From Armigeres subalbatus (Eukaryota > Arthropoda > Insecta > Diptera > Culicidae): a stretch of DNA of 64,000 bases. Numbering within the stretch: position 1 is the first letter of the stretch; each line of letters begins with the position of its first letter. Below, piece by piece: positions 1 through 12,399 of this stretch. The DNA is taken from positions 336,661,099 to 336,725,098 of the forward strand of contig NC_085140.1 of assembly GCF_024139115.2 (NCBI RefSeq). Reading direction: 5' to 3'. Both the position numbers and the translations under genes were made by a program. Below the pieces are notes generated by a model, which was not told the origin of the DNA, did not search any database, and saw only the letters and a list, made by a program, of their open reading frames with translations.

Positions 1-86
1 GTTAATATCTCAGCTGATTCTGGACGGATTTTCAATTTTCTTGTGCCATTCAATCAAGGAAGAGTCAACGCTTCATATCCAATGTA

Positions 87-257
87 CAGTGAAGTCGTTT
101 TTTACGCGGTTTTATTTTTACACCATTCGATTTTTATGCGATTTTTTCCCTAAAATTTCGGGATTTCCGCGTTTCGTTCAGAAATATTTTGGAATCTACG
201 CGGTTTTTTACGTTGTTTTAATTTATGCGGCCAATATACTCCGCGTAAAAACCACTG
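87..257. mobile_element. Short MITE with CAGTG / TTTTTACGCGG termini
   Basis: The left end reads CAGTG...TTTTTTACGCGG and the right end, reverse-complemented, CAGTGGTTTTTACGCGG. The 171 bases between them have no coding capacity and several ACGCGG-type subrepeats. A TA precedes the left end but does not follow the right end, so the family (possibly Tc1/mariner-like) is unproven. Confidence 0.45.
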
Positions 258-354
258 GAATCGTGTTACAATATTTATGTATGATTAATATTTTATTATT
301 GAAAACTTGTTTACAGTTTAGCAATCGGTTTCGGTGAATCAGTCAATCTCGTAA

Positions 355-640
355 GCAAGCTTCTTCTTCCATAGCACTACATTCCAACTGGAACTTGGCC
401 TGCTCTTCAACTTAGTAATCTATTAGCATTTCTTTAGTTATTAATTGAAAGCTTTCTATGCCCGCCATTGCATTAGTATGTATCTTGTGTGGGAAAGTCA
501 ATGGATACACTATGCTCATGTTGTCGAGAATGTTTCCCGCCCGAAAACACCTAGAATGGATCAAGAATCGATCTCGCCATCTCCGGACTCTGCGCCTTTG
601 TTCGCAAAGCTAACTGGAAACCTCAAGCCAGTAAGACGTC
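355..640 (-). mobile_element. tRNA-related SINE, diverged copy
   Basis: It shares the order of blocks with the copy at 50005-50290: a TTCCAACTGGAA block, then CGAGAATGTTT, then a B-box-like element near TCGATCTCGCCATCTCCGG, which on the minus strand gives GAGATCGATTC. No clean target duplication or poly(A) is seen. It is related to, but distinct from, the Feilai-like copies at 17748 and 53349. Confidence 0.5.
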
Positions 641-1085
641 AAATTAATGCAACTTACAGGACTTTTAGCTGGTGCAGTTCGTTTGTGCTAACTTACACGA
701 GCGTTTTCTCTCGAAAGCTTGGGGCGTTTGACGGCAGCTTCTGATTTCTATAGGTGTCTGCCGGAGTAAACGCAAAGTCCGACGCAACTCACGTGAAGAA
801 ATAATAATTTGTATCAAAAAACTGTCAAACTTCTTTGTCGCGTCTAATCTGACTTTTGGAATCGATTGATAATAAATACAAAATTATCATTTAAATGTAA
901 ACCTAACTTATACCAATTTGATGTCAACAATGAAGTTCAATCGGATGTTTGGCATTGTGTTTTGGTGTTATGTAGGAAAATAAGTTCAAAAGTAGCATTT
1001 ACCAATGCTTCAAATCGAGATACAACTATCAAATGTTTCTTACTCTATAGTGAAATTTTATCAATTGATAATTTGGATATGTGAT

Positions 1086-1482
1086 CAGTGACGGGAAATG
1101 TCAAAAAAATGTCATAGGGTTGCTATTACTAATTTGCTAATAACTTGTTTCAAAAGTTATTTACTATTCAGATTTTTTGATTAACATAAAATACTCAAAA
1201 AATCTTACAACTTTGCCGAACAGACCATTGTTCTAAATAAAAAGTGTGAGTCATGATAACGAAATTTAAAAAATGTCACGAAATGTCATGACATTAATGT
1301 CATTTGACATTAATTGGGCTCTCACGCCGTCAATTTCAGATTTAGAGCAATGACCTATTAGAAAAAGTTTTAGGATCCTTTAAGGGCTACATGTTTTATA
1401 AAACATACAGTTGTAAATAACTTATGACAACATTTATTAACAAATTAGTCCCATGACATCGATATGATATTTCCCGTCACTG
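1086..1482. mobile_element. hAT-type MITE with 8-bp target duplication
   Basis: Ends CAGTGACGGGAAATGTC and, reverse-complemented, CAGTGACGGGAAATATC (one mismatch in 17). It is flanked by TATGTGAT on both sides (1078-1085 and 1483-1490). The CAGTG start and the 8-bp duplication are hAT traits. It is 397 bp, AT-rich and carries no transposase. Confidence 0.8.
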
Positions 1483-1490
1483 TATGTGAT

Positions 1491-2425
1491 CGCTTGAGAG
1501 TGTTGTTCATCCTGGATTATTTCGAATATTTGAAAATTTTATTTTCATTATCCTTTTTAAATGTTGATCTGATAATTATATACATCACCAGGATTCGCAA
1601 TGCAAACTCAATCTCAGGAGCACAGGATAAACAACGAAAACAGATTCACTCTGGGCTTGAAAAACGCTTGCTTTGGTCTCATCGAACAGAAAAGTCGAAA
1701 ACCTGTACATTACATACAGCTACGTAGTTCAACGTCACCTTTGCGTACAACCCAATTGGGCTGCACCTTTGAGTTTTTTATGAAAATACGTACATTATTA
1801 GTGAATTAAATTCTGTTTTTCACAGCAAATTAATCGCTAGTCAAGTTGAAAACCGAAATTGGGGACTATCGCAAGTGGTGGAAATACTTTAACCAAGGGC
1901 CATACTCTTCAAATAAGCTACCACTGTAGAACTTTTTACAAACTACGGCCTATTTATTGACGTCATTTTCAGGGGGTTTATACTTGCGGTTTTTGGTTTG
2001 TGGTTGGTAGTCTTGTACTAGGGAACCTTTGGTTCCGAATGCTGGAGGTACGATCCGACAAAACGAATGCCGAACTACAATGGTTTGGTGATCGGCGCCA
2101 GGTTCAACGGCGGATTACCGCAGTAGGCGCTAATAAGGCGCGATCAGGCGAGATTTTGCGGATTTCAACGGCGAACCTGAAGTTTTTACAATGGCGGATG
2201 GCTGCAAAGGAGCATGTCGCCGTCATAGACGTTCGAACCGTGGGATGCCATCGACAATGGCGTCTTATGGCTAGCATTGGCTTTGATGCGTCGCTAGAGG
2301 TGGCTCGTCGTCTTTGCGTTCTCCGGCCGTTTGCTGGGAAAAAGCCCAAATAAAAGAAAAAGACCCATGCCTCGGACCTAACCACACATTAGACCCCTGT
2401 GACGTCACTAACACTTTTTTTAAAA
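1491..2425. other. No recognised gene; GC-richer open stretch at 2000-2353
   Basis: The 2000-2353 stretch is less AT-rich than its flanks and open on both strands (117 aa plus, 93 aa minus), but neither product resembles a known family and both are rich in R, A and V as expected from chance in GC-rich DNA. The rest is plain AT-rich spacer. Confidence 0.4.
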
Positions 2426-2429
2426 GACA

Positions 2430-2641
2430 GAATCACCGTCTTCGACCAGAGGTCGCACAGACTGAACAATTAACATCCAGCATGAGACAGGACAGGACAT
2501 TTACGCAACACCCAATGGACCACTGCAGAACTTTTCGCTTCACGAAAAGTTTTCTCCTTACCGGGGCGGGAATCGAACGCAAACTCCACAGCACATGCGT
2601 CTAGACGATTGACGTTGCTAACCGCACGGCCACGAAGCCCA
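2430..2641 (-). mobile_element. tRNA-derived SINE (head at right)
   Basis: On the minus strand the head reads GGCTTCGTGGCCGTGCGGTT then, about 50 bases on, the B box GCGTTCGATTCCCGC. The body continues with AAGGAGAAAACTTTTCG, CCATTGGGTGTTG and TGTCCTGTCCTG. The same order occurs on the plus strand at 19317-19500, so both belong to one family. Confidence 0.7.
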
Positions 2642-3529
2642 CCACTTGTTCCACTATTTTCACACTATTACAATTAACTTTAACCTTTTTCTTATATATT
2701 TCGTCTTGTTTGACGATGTTTGTATTTGAACAATTAACTTTTCACAATCGGACTGTAATATACAATTAGTTTTAGGACAATTTTATCGCTTAATAACACT
2801 GTACATACTTTTTACAATGATAACTTTTACTAACACAATTTTAATTCGAAGTACTACAATTAGCCGTTTTTACTAACCGACTAACACCTAATTAAAGAAA
2901 CAAAAACTCAAAGTTAAAACAATTACACCACACGAAGATTTACTTTTTTAACCTCTATTTAATAAAAAGCTATACACGCGCACGCTTCTAGACTGTTCTA
3001 GATTCACCAGCCAAAGGAGAGCGATTTTGGGATTTATTTCCTTTTTATAGAAAACCCAGAATCTAAATTAAATAAATTTATGCTTTTCGCATTTCCGCAC
3101 CCTTTATTTTCGCTATTAACGCTCCACCTGTGGGCTGCTACCTTCATTGGCTGATAAGGGCCGGTTCACACCAGACGAATATGCGCTGTCATTCTAGCAC
3201 GACAGATCGCCGTGAGATTGAGACAGGCTCAGCTCGCACACCAAGTCACTGCGTGAGTGCCAACTATCTCATTCGGGTGGGATATTTATTTTGATTGAGG
3301 CGTATATTGTTTTGGTGACGACGGTTACAATGTTACACCGTTTTTTACAACAAATGTACATCTTAAATGAAATCCAACAAATCAAATGTATCTGGCAAGG
3401 TCTATTCTATGAAATTTGAACTTTTTCTCGAAGGAAGAATCAAAAATTTTACCTACAGAACAGAGAAACCAATTCTACATGAAAATACGTATTTTTGAGA
3501 AATTAAACCCGTTTTTTTTGTCAAAAACA
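2642..3529 (-). other. AT-rich spacer with possible LTR-like promoter, no gene
   Basis: Repeated ACAATTAACTTT-type motifs fill 2650-2900. On the minus strand, TATAAAAAGG near 3050 and the TCTAGA/TCTAGAAC inverted motifs near 2990-3003 resemble an LTR promoter region, but no TG...CA ends or duplication were found. Nothing else is recognised. Confidence 0.2.
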
Positions 3530-4690
3530 CACGGTTAGAAAAAAGTACCTAATTTTAGGTACTTTTCACTCAAATCGGAAGTTTAGTGGGAAACCAAAAT
3601 TAGATTTTTTTTTTAATTAGGTAAAATTTACTTGATAATAAGTAAAATATAGAGGTAACGGCTCAAACCTTGGCCCATTAAGCTACGGTTGAGCACATTT
3701 ATCGTTATAAATCTTCATACATTGCATTTCCAACCAAAATTATTCCAGCAGCCGGCTTGGTTACATTTGGGTTTGACGCCAAATAGAAAGAAATGACGAT
3801 GAATGTTCGCAATATCTCATTTAAACCAGCGAAAGTCTCGATAGAAATGGACAAAATGTCGGCATCCTTGTCCCTATCTGGTGGATAATTTTTCAGCCCA
3901 CTTGGGACGAGTGATTGTTGATTTCGAACATACGAAAGATAAAGATGGGTTGCTGTTTATAGTACCAGTCATTTTGCTTGCGTTGAATAAAGGCAGCATG
4001 CAAACAAATAGAGAAAATCAAATCATCTTATTGAGCGTGAATTCTAATTGGTTGCATGTAAAATACTACCATACTGATTGTGAGAGTGCGTTTTAGATCC
4101 CCCCCCCCCCCATAGTACGCTCACCAAGGACATGCTAACGAAAATACTATTATATGAATGATTTATTTCCCAAATATTTACCATATTCGCAAGTGAAGAA
4201 GTTTAGAAAAATGAAAACTGTATTAAAAACCGCAATTGCAAAAAGGCTACATGTTCTAGCCCTCATGTTGTGCCTTCAAACAAATTGCATACGTTAATTA
4301 TTGGCTGCCGCATAATTTTGAGATTTACTACTAGTTATGTTGCTCTCGCTCTCGCGATACTCTCAAAGAAACTTTTTTCTAAACCGTAAACAATGCTTTA
4401 GGTGGGGATGATGCATAACGCACTACTGAAGAAAGCCAATTGTAAAACTTATTCTAAGCAATTCCTTGCTTTGTACTGTGCATAAACAGTTATAACTGTG
4501 TCAACTACCTGATGTTTGTACACAATCATTCATAAATACAATTATTGGATGCTTGTTTTGAACTCTACCTGCATTGAAGTTTCATGATTGGTACGTGCGT
4601 TTGATTCCACTCCTCTTTATATCGATCAGCTGTTGTGAATTCTCTCAAAACTCTCACGTGTTTCAACTTCCCGAGTTGAAAGAATACTTC

Positions 4691-4943
4691 TAGATTGCTT
4701 TGAGAATAGGTCGTATGTGCAAAAGAGAGGCTCTCTTGACTTTCATTCTCTTTCGATTATTATAGAACTATACTAAAGTTTACTTCGGATTTCTTGGCAG
4801 ATATCTAAAGACAATAGCTTTGTCTATCGTGCTGGAGTGAAAATGTAGCAAAATATGCAAAATTAGCTTATCTATTAGCGAAAGAGAGTGCAAGCAAAGA
4901 GAGACTCTCTATTGCACATACGACCTATTCTCAAAGCAATCTA
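4691..4943. mobile_element. MITE with long inverted arms
   Basis: TAGATTGCTTTGAGAATAGG... at the left is matched inverted at the right end (...CCTATTCTCAAAGCAATCTA); the arms run about 65 bases with a few mismatches, including GCACATACGACC and the CTCTCTTT/AAAGAGAG blocks. 253 bp, no coding capacity. TA at both ends may be the duplication. Confidence 0.7.
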
Positions 4944-5928
4944 AACTTTTTCGGTATCATTTTACAGATCAAAATACTTTTTGCAAGCAATAATAGATCA
5001 AAATTATGATGAAGATATTTGTCAAGTAATTATTTTTTGTATGTTCTGCGAATGAAAACGATTATATCGTGATTCGAGAAAAGCCTAATGAGGGCCCATT
5101 CACAAACTACATAACGTTTTAGGTTGTGGGAGGGTACTTGTCTGAGCGTTAAGGACTTTATAAATTTCAGAACCCTACCATACATGAAGCATTACTAGAG
5201 GCTTGGTGTGGGTTGAGTTTAGCGTTATGCAATTTGCGAAGGAAACTTAACCGCTCAGTGGATTAACCTGTTTTTACAAAAATTCTTAGCAACCTAATCG
5301 CAAGCATCGGATATTCTATCTACAGCTTTCGGTTATTTTCTCCAGTACGGGTTATTGGTGAGAATGTTTTGATTTTAGAGTTTCACCTATACTAACGTAG
5401 TGGTACAAATCGAAAGCGAATGCCACCATTTGGCTACGGGGCCCTTAGTATTATCCAAAAAAGTTTTGGTTAATTATGTCGCTATACTAATGGAAATTGT
5501 GAAATAAAAATGATAGCTGACATAGTGTGGTTGTTATCCATTCATCTGATATGCGAAAGCAGGTATGTTCATTTAGAAAACTCTTCTATTGGGCAAAAGA
5601 AAAACTCTAGCACAATCAGCCTGCATACGTCAACGAAACATGGCTACTAAAAAACCGAGTCAAAGTGATTTTTCACGCGAGATAATTGCTTTTAATAGTT
5701 TAAGAAGTGTTTAAATCTAGAGTTATGAAGCAGATATATGTTTGATACACTTTTCTAAAGAAGCAGTGGTTAATATCTCCCTACAAATCGACGTATTATC
5801 ACTGAAAAATTGATTTATTTGCGTGATGAGCCAATGTTACATCCAGTGCAAACATTACCGCCGGTTACCCTACTTAGTTTTAAATAGAAACTAACCAAGA
5901 GTTAGGTAAATTTCACTCAACTATTGGG

Positions 5929-5985
5929 GGTGGGGATTCTCATCGATTTGTTCTCGGTGAAAACAAATCGATGAGAATCCCCACC
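5929..5985. repeat. Perfect 24-bp-arm hairpin
   Basis: The arms 5929-5952 and 5962-5985 are exact reverse complements (GGTGGGGATTCTCATCGATT...), with a nine-base loop CTCGGTGAA. Confidence 0.85.
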
Positions 5986-6289
5986 AGCAATTTCGCGGCG
6001 ATTGATCCATTGTAAACATCACTTAACTATTGTAAACCTGAGATTACTTAACGTTGAGTTCCCACACTTTACTGCCCTGTTGAGTGGTTTTGCTCTTCAT
6101 TTTATGACAACAAAGGGAAGAGGGAGGGAGATGCAAGAGAAAAAAAGTACCTAAAATTAGGTACTTTTTTCTAACACTGCAGGACGTGTTAAAGGAAATC
6201 TTAATTCAGCGTTAAAAAAATCTATTGATATACATTGAAAATGGTTGACGGAAGCGAAAAAAAGCTCATTTTTTTGGATAGTGCCCACT

Positions 6290-6410
6290 TAGTCAAGAAT
6301 GTTTCTCACCCGAAAACATCCTGGACCGGATCAAAAATCGAACTCGCCATCTCCGGATTGGCGATCATACGCCTTTGCTCACAAGGCTAACAGGAGACCC
6401 TGGCACTCCT
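6290..6410 (-). mobile_element. SINE fragment (B-box region)
   Basis: The minus strand contains GAGTTCGATTTTTGATCCGG, preceded by GCCAATCCGGAGATGGC and followed by GGATGTTTTCGGGTGAG, matching the B-box area of the SINE copies at 355-640 and 50005-50290. Only the head region is present. Confidence 0.5.
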
Positions 6411-6433
6411 CTACAGCCACTAACAGCATGTTA

Positions 6434-9209
6434 CAGGGCTGGTAGCGACCAATGCCACTCAAAGTAGTGACTTTAGTGACCAAAGCTGACGAAAAAAGGG
6501 ACCAAATAGTGACTTTCAGTTGCAGAAAAAGTGACCAAATCAAGCTCTATCTGGTAAAAGGGCGAATGTCGCAAGAGAGGATTCTCTTCGTCGATTTCCC
6601 CTCTTTTGAATAAAAGTGACAAGCAGGGAATTTCTTTGCAGTTTATCGCCTCAGAATGCAAGTTCGCATTGTTTTCTATCGTTCTGAGGTGATAAACTGC
6701 AAAGAAATCTGCTGCTTGTCACTTTTATATAAAAGAGGGGAAGTCGACGAAGAGAATCCTCTCTTGCGACATTCGTCCTTATTCCAGATAGAGCTTGAAA
6801 TAGTGACTTTTAGTTTCAGTTGATGAGACGAATTCAAGTGTTTTTAGGTCGAAGGAGAATGTTTTTTCATAATTTGTGGCGGATAACATTTTTCACTCAC
6901 CACTCTCTCATAACGAATCAGAAGAGAAACGAAAATCGTGCAAGCTAACTTTTATCTACTCAGTTACTAAGTAAAATTGTATTGTCCGCACTTTCTTTAT
7001 CCCACGGAAACTTTACTAAATATCAGTCACTAGCAGGACTACTCAAAATTTTATTTATACAAAATTTTATGACTACTCAAAATTTTATTTATTTATCAAA
7101 TGTTTATTTATTTATTTACTTATTTATTTACATATTCTTTATAATCGCATAAATAGCCACTTAACAGTTTTCAAAGCTTACGCGCCACTGGAAGTGAATT
7201 AAACAAGGTTATCACTTATAAGACCTGTGTTTCTTTCCCGAAATAATAATAATAATTTCTCGGCAAAAATTTGCGTGAAAGAATATTCTCTTCTCGTGAG
7301 AATGAGTAAAAATTACGATCACTGGATTAGCTGAACACCTACTTAAAAAAGATACAGATTTGTCATATATTTAGGGAAATTTTTGGAACTGTTAGTGTGA
7401 AAGAAACAACAGTACGGATCGTTTTGGTAGAAATCGAAACTAAAACAAAACAACGAGCAAGGGATAAAACGCTCGACTTCCTGCTTATAATGCAGGACCA
7501 TCGGGCTCGACTTCAGATTCAAAAGTTATCAAAAGCTAACAAATCTAACAAAATCTAAAAAAAATCTTTTACATTCATGCCGTTTAAAATGTATAAATTA
7601 TCATCATAATATATTTTGGAAAATTCTAAAATATTGATCGAAGTGGATGTTGAGAGGAAAAAAACGGCTTTTATTTTCTCATGTTCTTACAGCAAAATTA
7701 CTTAGGGGATTCCTTACATATTTAATGTACCTCCCTTCAATTCGATTGCAGTATAATCATAGATGCAAATATCATTATTTCGATTTGAAAATTAAATATC
7801 TTTATTTTACCAAAATACCACGCGCTGAGAATCATATGGGTATTAATCATTTTCTCTTAATCGATTTGTTTCATTAAACTCAACTGTTTCCAAAGTTACA
7901 ACCGTGATTGTTGCGTCTGGTGCAAGATACAATCGTCCTTTATCACACCAAACCATACAATCTTCGGCAAACTACCGTAATTCGCTACATTGATAAAAAG
8001 ATAACATCAACGAAGAGCAACGAATTAAAGCAGTTACGGTCCTATGATTCTAAGCACGAGGTTTGTGATGAAACATTTTTCTGTTATTCTCCATGAAATG
8101 TATAATTTAACTTCACGGATGTATGATAATCTGTAACTGTTGTTGTTATTGATACATAATTGAGTGCTGACAAAAGTCGAATTTGAAAATATTCGAAGGG
8201 TATTGTTCCTTCCAAGAACTTGCTTTAATGAAAGTAGAAAAGTGCTCTCTGAACTTTTAAATATTTAAATAGTATGAAAACACAGATTTTTCTTCTCGCT
8301 GTGCGAATTCATGAATGATTTTTGCTATGGAATTCGACAGCGCATGCAATCTTCAAAATTGGGGAGTCTTAATCTCCTTTAAACTCAATAAATATTTTTT
8401 TGAGCAAACCCTTCATTACATCTATATCTACAAAAAAATATCCGCTTTAGCACAATTTATATTTTTTTTTGAATTTTCTCGCCAATTTTATGTGTGACTA
8501 ATGAGAGATCAAGTCTCCTCATATTGGAGCAACAACTAAAAATCCAAATATCCTTAAATTGTAATGGAATGCAGGAATTTTTATCAGTGCTGACAATTTA
8601 GCATACTTATGGCTTTGTGCTGTAAAAAATGATAGCATTTGGTCATTATTGGGAGGAGTTGTTCAAATTTGTCGTGGCCACTAAAAAAATCTTCAGGAGG
8701 GACAAAACACAGTAAATAAGATTGTCAATCCAAAAACAACTCGCCATATAACGATCATTTGTCTAGATGATTTATTAGAAAATACCGGCAAGTCTCCAAA
8801 CCTTTTCTTACTGTAGTTCTGTAGTACTGATAGTTAAAAAAAATCCAAACAGGCAGGTCTCCTGCTTGCATGACCATATACCAATTTATAAATTCTTACG
8901 TAAACACCTTCAATTAGCTACTGGTGAAATGCCAATAAGAGCAGCGAGTAAAATGGCTGGCGAAGTTTCAGAGCAATAATTTTCCCAAGATCCGTAATTT
9001 CACTTCCGCCATGAACGAAGAAAGCATCATCCGATGGATACACAAAGCTTCATTCAAAAATATTAGTCAATAGTTTCAAAATAGTTGAAAATAGTGACTT
9101 TTTGCGAGAAAAAGTGACTTTAGTGATTTGAAGTCGAAAAAAGAGATTTTTAGTGACTTGCCCGAAAAAAGTGACCAAGTCACTAAAAAGTGACCCGCTA
9201 CCAGGCCTG
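6434..9209. mobile_element. TAGTGAC-family element, copy 1
   Basis: Ends CAGGGCTGGTAGCG (left) and, reverse-complemented, CAGGCCTGGTAGCG (right), flanked by ATGTTA on both sides (6428-6433 and 9210-9215). Both subterminal regions are packed with AGTGAC/TAGTGACTTT motifs. The 2776-bp interior is AT-rich, with only short chance reading frames. The 6-bp duplication is unusual for common superfamilies, so I leave it unclassified. Confidence 0.7.
6541..6797. mobile_element. Fold-back hairpin element nested in copy 1
   Basis: CAAGCTCTATCTGG...CCAGATAGAGCTTG: almost the whole 257 bp folds on itself, with arms of about 117 bases and scattered mismatches and a short centre. AAAT flanks it on both sides (6537-6540 and 6798-6801), as expected of a 4-bp target duplication inside the AGTGACC(AAAT)AGTGAC host motif. 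Confidence 0.75.
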
Positions 9210-9511
9210 ATGTTAGCTCTACGTTTCAGAAGGGGCGGTAGTCCGGGGGCACACGGAGGAGTCGGTGGTAGAGTTACTGAATGCTGTTTACGGGGACCAC
9301 GTACACAGATTCACGGATGGCTTCGTTTCTGTCCGCGGAGTGAGCCTTAATGTCTCTGGTCTGGGCACAACTTGATGGTTTCGGACAGCCTGCCTGTAAT
9401 ATTTCTATTGTTTTTGTATTAACTGACCCTGAGCTAGCCTTTAACGTGACCCCAACTTCGACAAAAACTCCGGATGTTTGAATGTTGTATATTGAGAAAA
9501 AGTACAGGAAC

Positions 9512-9597
9512 TATACTGCCGCTAACCGCAAGTCGAGCACATCTGTATATGGAGGCCCATATATAGATGTGCTCGACTTGCGGTTAGCGGCAGTATA
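9512..9597. repeat. Near-perfect 86-bp palindrome
   Basis: Arms of about 42 bases (TATACTGCCGCTAACCGCAA...) differ at one position and are separated by two or three bases. No protein or known RNA is recognised. Confidence 0.85.
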
Positions 9598-9599
9598 AT

Positions 9600-12390
9600 A
9601 AAGTCCATTACCCTACAAGAAGTGGCTTCCAGTGAGAGGTAGTTCGGTTGGAATTCAGTCACACCAAATTATACTACACAGGAAAGGTAAACGAAGAAAC
9701 AAGCGCTTTGTCTAGTACTGTTACTCCGATTTACCGACTGGAATGTCAATTGAAATTGCTTGCTGCTTCCACAAATGCGTTGAAATTCAAATCAGCTACC
9801 AATTGACGGCAGACCAAAGTTCTGGCTGTCTCTCTGGTGTTGTTTTGCATTCTTCAGATTCCCCCGTGGCTAATGGAGGTTCTAGACGTCACTAATGCGA
9901 TTTAATTAATTCATTAAAACCAACTCTTGCCAAGCTAGAGTTATCAGAGCAAGGCAGCAATTATGAGCCCTGCGCACTGTTTGTCTAAACTCGCTCGGAA
10001 AGCCTGCTGCCTTGTTAGGCGGAGCGATTAAAATGCCAAAATTAGCAATTTGCCGCTCGCGGATGATGGAGCTCTCATTCTCCTTTAACGTTGCACAAAT
10101 CGTGCAAATTCCTAATAAGAATTTAATTGAGAACGATGCGATGAATGGGGACACACCGTAGCGGCCGTAGAAGCTGGTTTGCACCGGTGATAAAAATATA
10201 ATCTCGATATCGAGATCGGCTGCGGTCGGTCAGTTTGGACAACGGAGAACGAGGACGGATGGGCGGTTGCTTGTGTGCTCTGCTGATGGATGTCGAAATT
10301 AATTAAAGTTGGCTTGAAATCGATTTATAATTGCCGGACCTGATTCAGTTACAGCCCCCGGTAGGAGAGACAACTATGGACTTGTTGCCGTGTCGTTTAG
10401 AGCGATATGGTGAATGAATTCGCCTAAGGACATCACGCTAATGCTGGCCAAAGATGGTAAGCGAGAATTGAAATGTTCATTGGAATTTTTGGATCTGTGA
10501 TTGCAGCTTTAAGTTTAAATTTTCCCTTTTGCAATAACTCAAATCCGCTGTCATCATCTTGTGCTGTTTAGAGTGCTATTTCTATTCGCTCTCAGTCTTA
10601 TCTACCCTGGAAAAACACATTATATAAGGTGGCATAAAATAACTCCCACTTGGTTGGCAAGAATGACTATTCTAAGATAACGACCGGAATGAATTATGTT
10701 TTTCACAACCCATCGTTCACCATTCTAGTGGTGGATAAGGAAAGAACGTTCTCGGATGCTACTTTTATAAAGTCGCAAACGTCTTCTTGCGATGTGAAAC
10801 TCATCCTTTTTTTAGCACATTTCAAATTCTCTTCTCTCTGCTGCCATTGCATCCCAACCCAATACTGCGACAATGATGCTTCACAACTTTCTGTTCGTAA
10901 AACATTTCCACAATTATCAACTGCTATCGAATGTGAAAGTTTTTAATTTGTGCTTCCGCATATCATAGGGTAAGCACGAGCTAGATAGAATTTTCGAATA
11001 GAATTTTCGAAATATTTCATGAACTAGAAGTCAAGTGAGGCACGATGTTGATTTGGAAATTTTCACAAACTCGAGTGGAATAAAGGAGTAATAGAGGTGT
11101 GGGCCGTACGATTTTTTTTCGACCGTGGCGAATTTCAATTGTGTTGATCATTCCGTGACTTTTTCCTGAATTGCCCTAATCTTCTAAATGCAAAAAATGG
11201 GCGATTCAGACCCCTTTCCACTCTATAACACACTTTTTTATGAATCAACTAATTTGTTTTCAAGGATCGTTATACTTTTTGAACTACCTCTGAACGTCAC
11301 AATAATTATGGTATGATCCCTCAGTAGCTGAGACATTCTACAACTATTCCCGATGAACTCCTTTGAATGGATTAAAAACCGGTAGCCAAAACGTGTGCAA
11401 TGCTTTCCTCAAAGATGTCGGCAATGTATAAGTGAATCAATCAGCAGAAATAACACAAAGCAGAAACTATGGATTAGGGTAGTAGTCGGAGACTATCACC
11501 TCAGTAATCATGAAAAAAAAAAAACAATCTAAATCGTCCTTCTGGGGAAATACATTTTCAACATTCAATATTAATTCATCCACACAATCTCAATTACTTA
11601 CATTAAAAACATTGACAGCGGCGTGATGCCAAAATTATCTGCGGTGGCGGCCTGACAGGACAAGGTATTATGATCAAATAATAGTTTACAGATAAGTAAA
11701 CTATTTTAATATTCTTTTGATGACAATAATATTCACGAAGGAAAATACTGAAACGCACTGCCTGCTGACACAAAAACAGTGATTCATTCAGCACCTTCAT
11801 CAATGAAACTTTCCCATCAACTTATTCAATTACTGTCGCCAGACATCCGCCATTGGCTGTCCCCATTACTCATTGTTGTAGTTGCACATCAAGCCATCAC
11901 CCCCTCTCGATAAATTCGCACCGAGATGTCGCCGCTTATCGCAATAATCACCAATCAAGCAAACGTGTGCAATATTACCACTCGGATACCAAATATAGTT
12001 CTTTTTTTCCACGTCTGAATAAGAACACCAACCATCGACCTATGCGGTCGCCACAGCACCAATAGTGTACGAACGTTGATTCTGTCCTCCCCGTCGGAAA
12101 TGTCACGTACACTGCATCGGAACCCACCGCCGCGTTTGCAATCGGTCACTACAGCCACTAGCATGAGTTATTGGTTTCACCTCGTGTTGCTACACAAGTG
12201 CAAGTCACTTTCGATCGGTATCTTACACAGATCACGTCTAATCACTGCTGTGCTCTGTCAACTTCCAGCAAGGAGGCGGTGAATTGCTGACCAGTCGAGT
12301 CAGGTATATCAATCAATCAACGTGCAAGAGATAGATTTTCGGCCCACCCTAGTTTAGTTTGCGGTGTTATGATATTACACTTCAATGCAC
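9600..12390. other. Low-repeat region, no gene read; candidate non-coding regulatory DNA
   Basis: Unlike its flanks it lacks recognisable repeats. The block 9880-10450 is rich in homeodomain-type cores (TTAATTAATT, AATTAATTAAAG, GCAATTATG) and CACAAATCGTGC-like motifs. 11770-12350 is GC-richer and without a long reading frame. These could be conserved non-coding elements or UTR of a neighbouring gene; this is inference only. Confidence 0.3.
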
Positions 12391-12399
12391 TACGACATG

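Larger units (their letters stand above)
3530..6179. mobile_element. Possible 2.65 kb TIR element, non-coding
   Basis: The left end (CACGGTTAGAAAAAAGTACC) and the right end reverse-complemented (CAGTGTTAGAAAAAAGTACC) match over about 40 bases, including an internal small palindrome AAGTACCTAATTTTAGGTACTT. No transposase is found and no target duplication is clear. A MITE (4691-4943) and a hairpin (5929-5985) lie within it. Confidence 0.45.

Noticed and set aside
7455..7520. Half-tRNA-like stem (CCTGC..GCAGG) near 7480
   Set aside because: No acceptor stem, B box or partner arms; likely chance.
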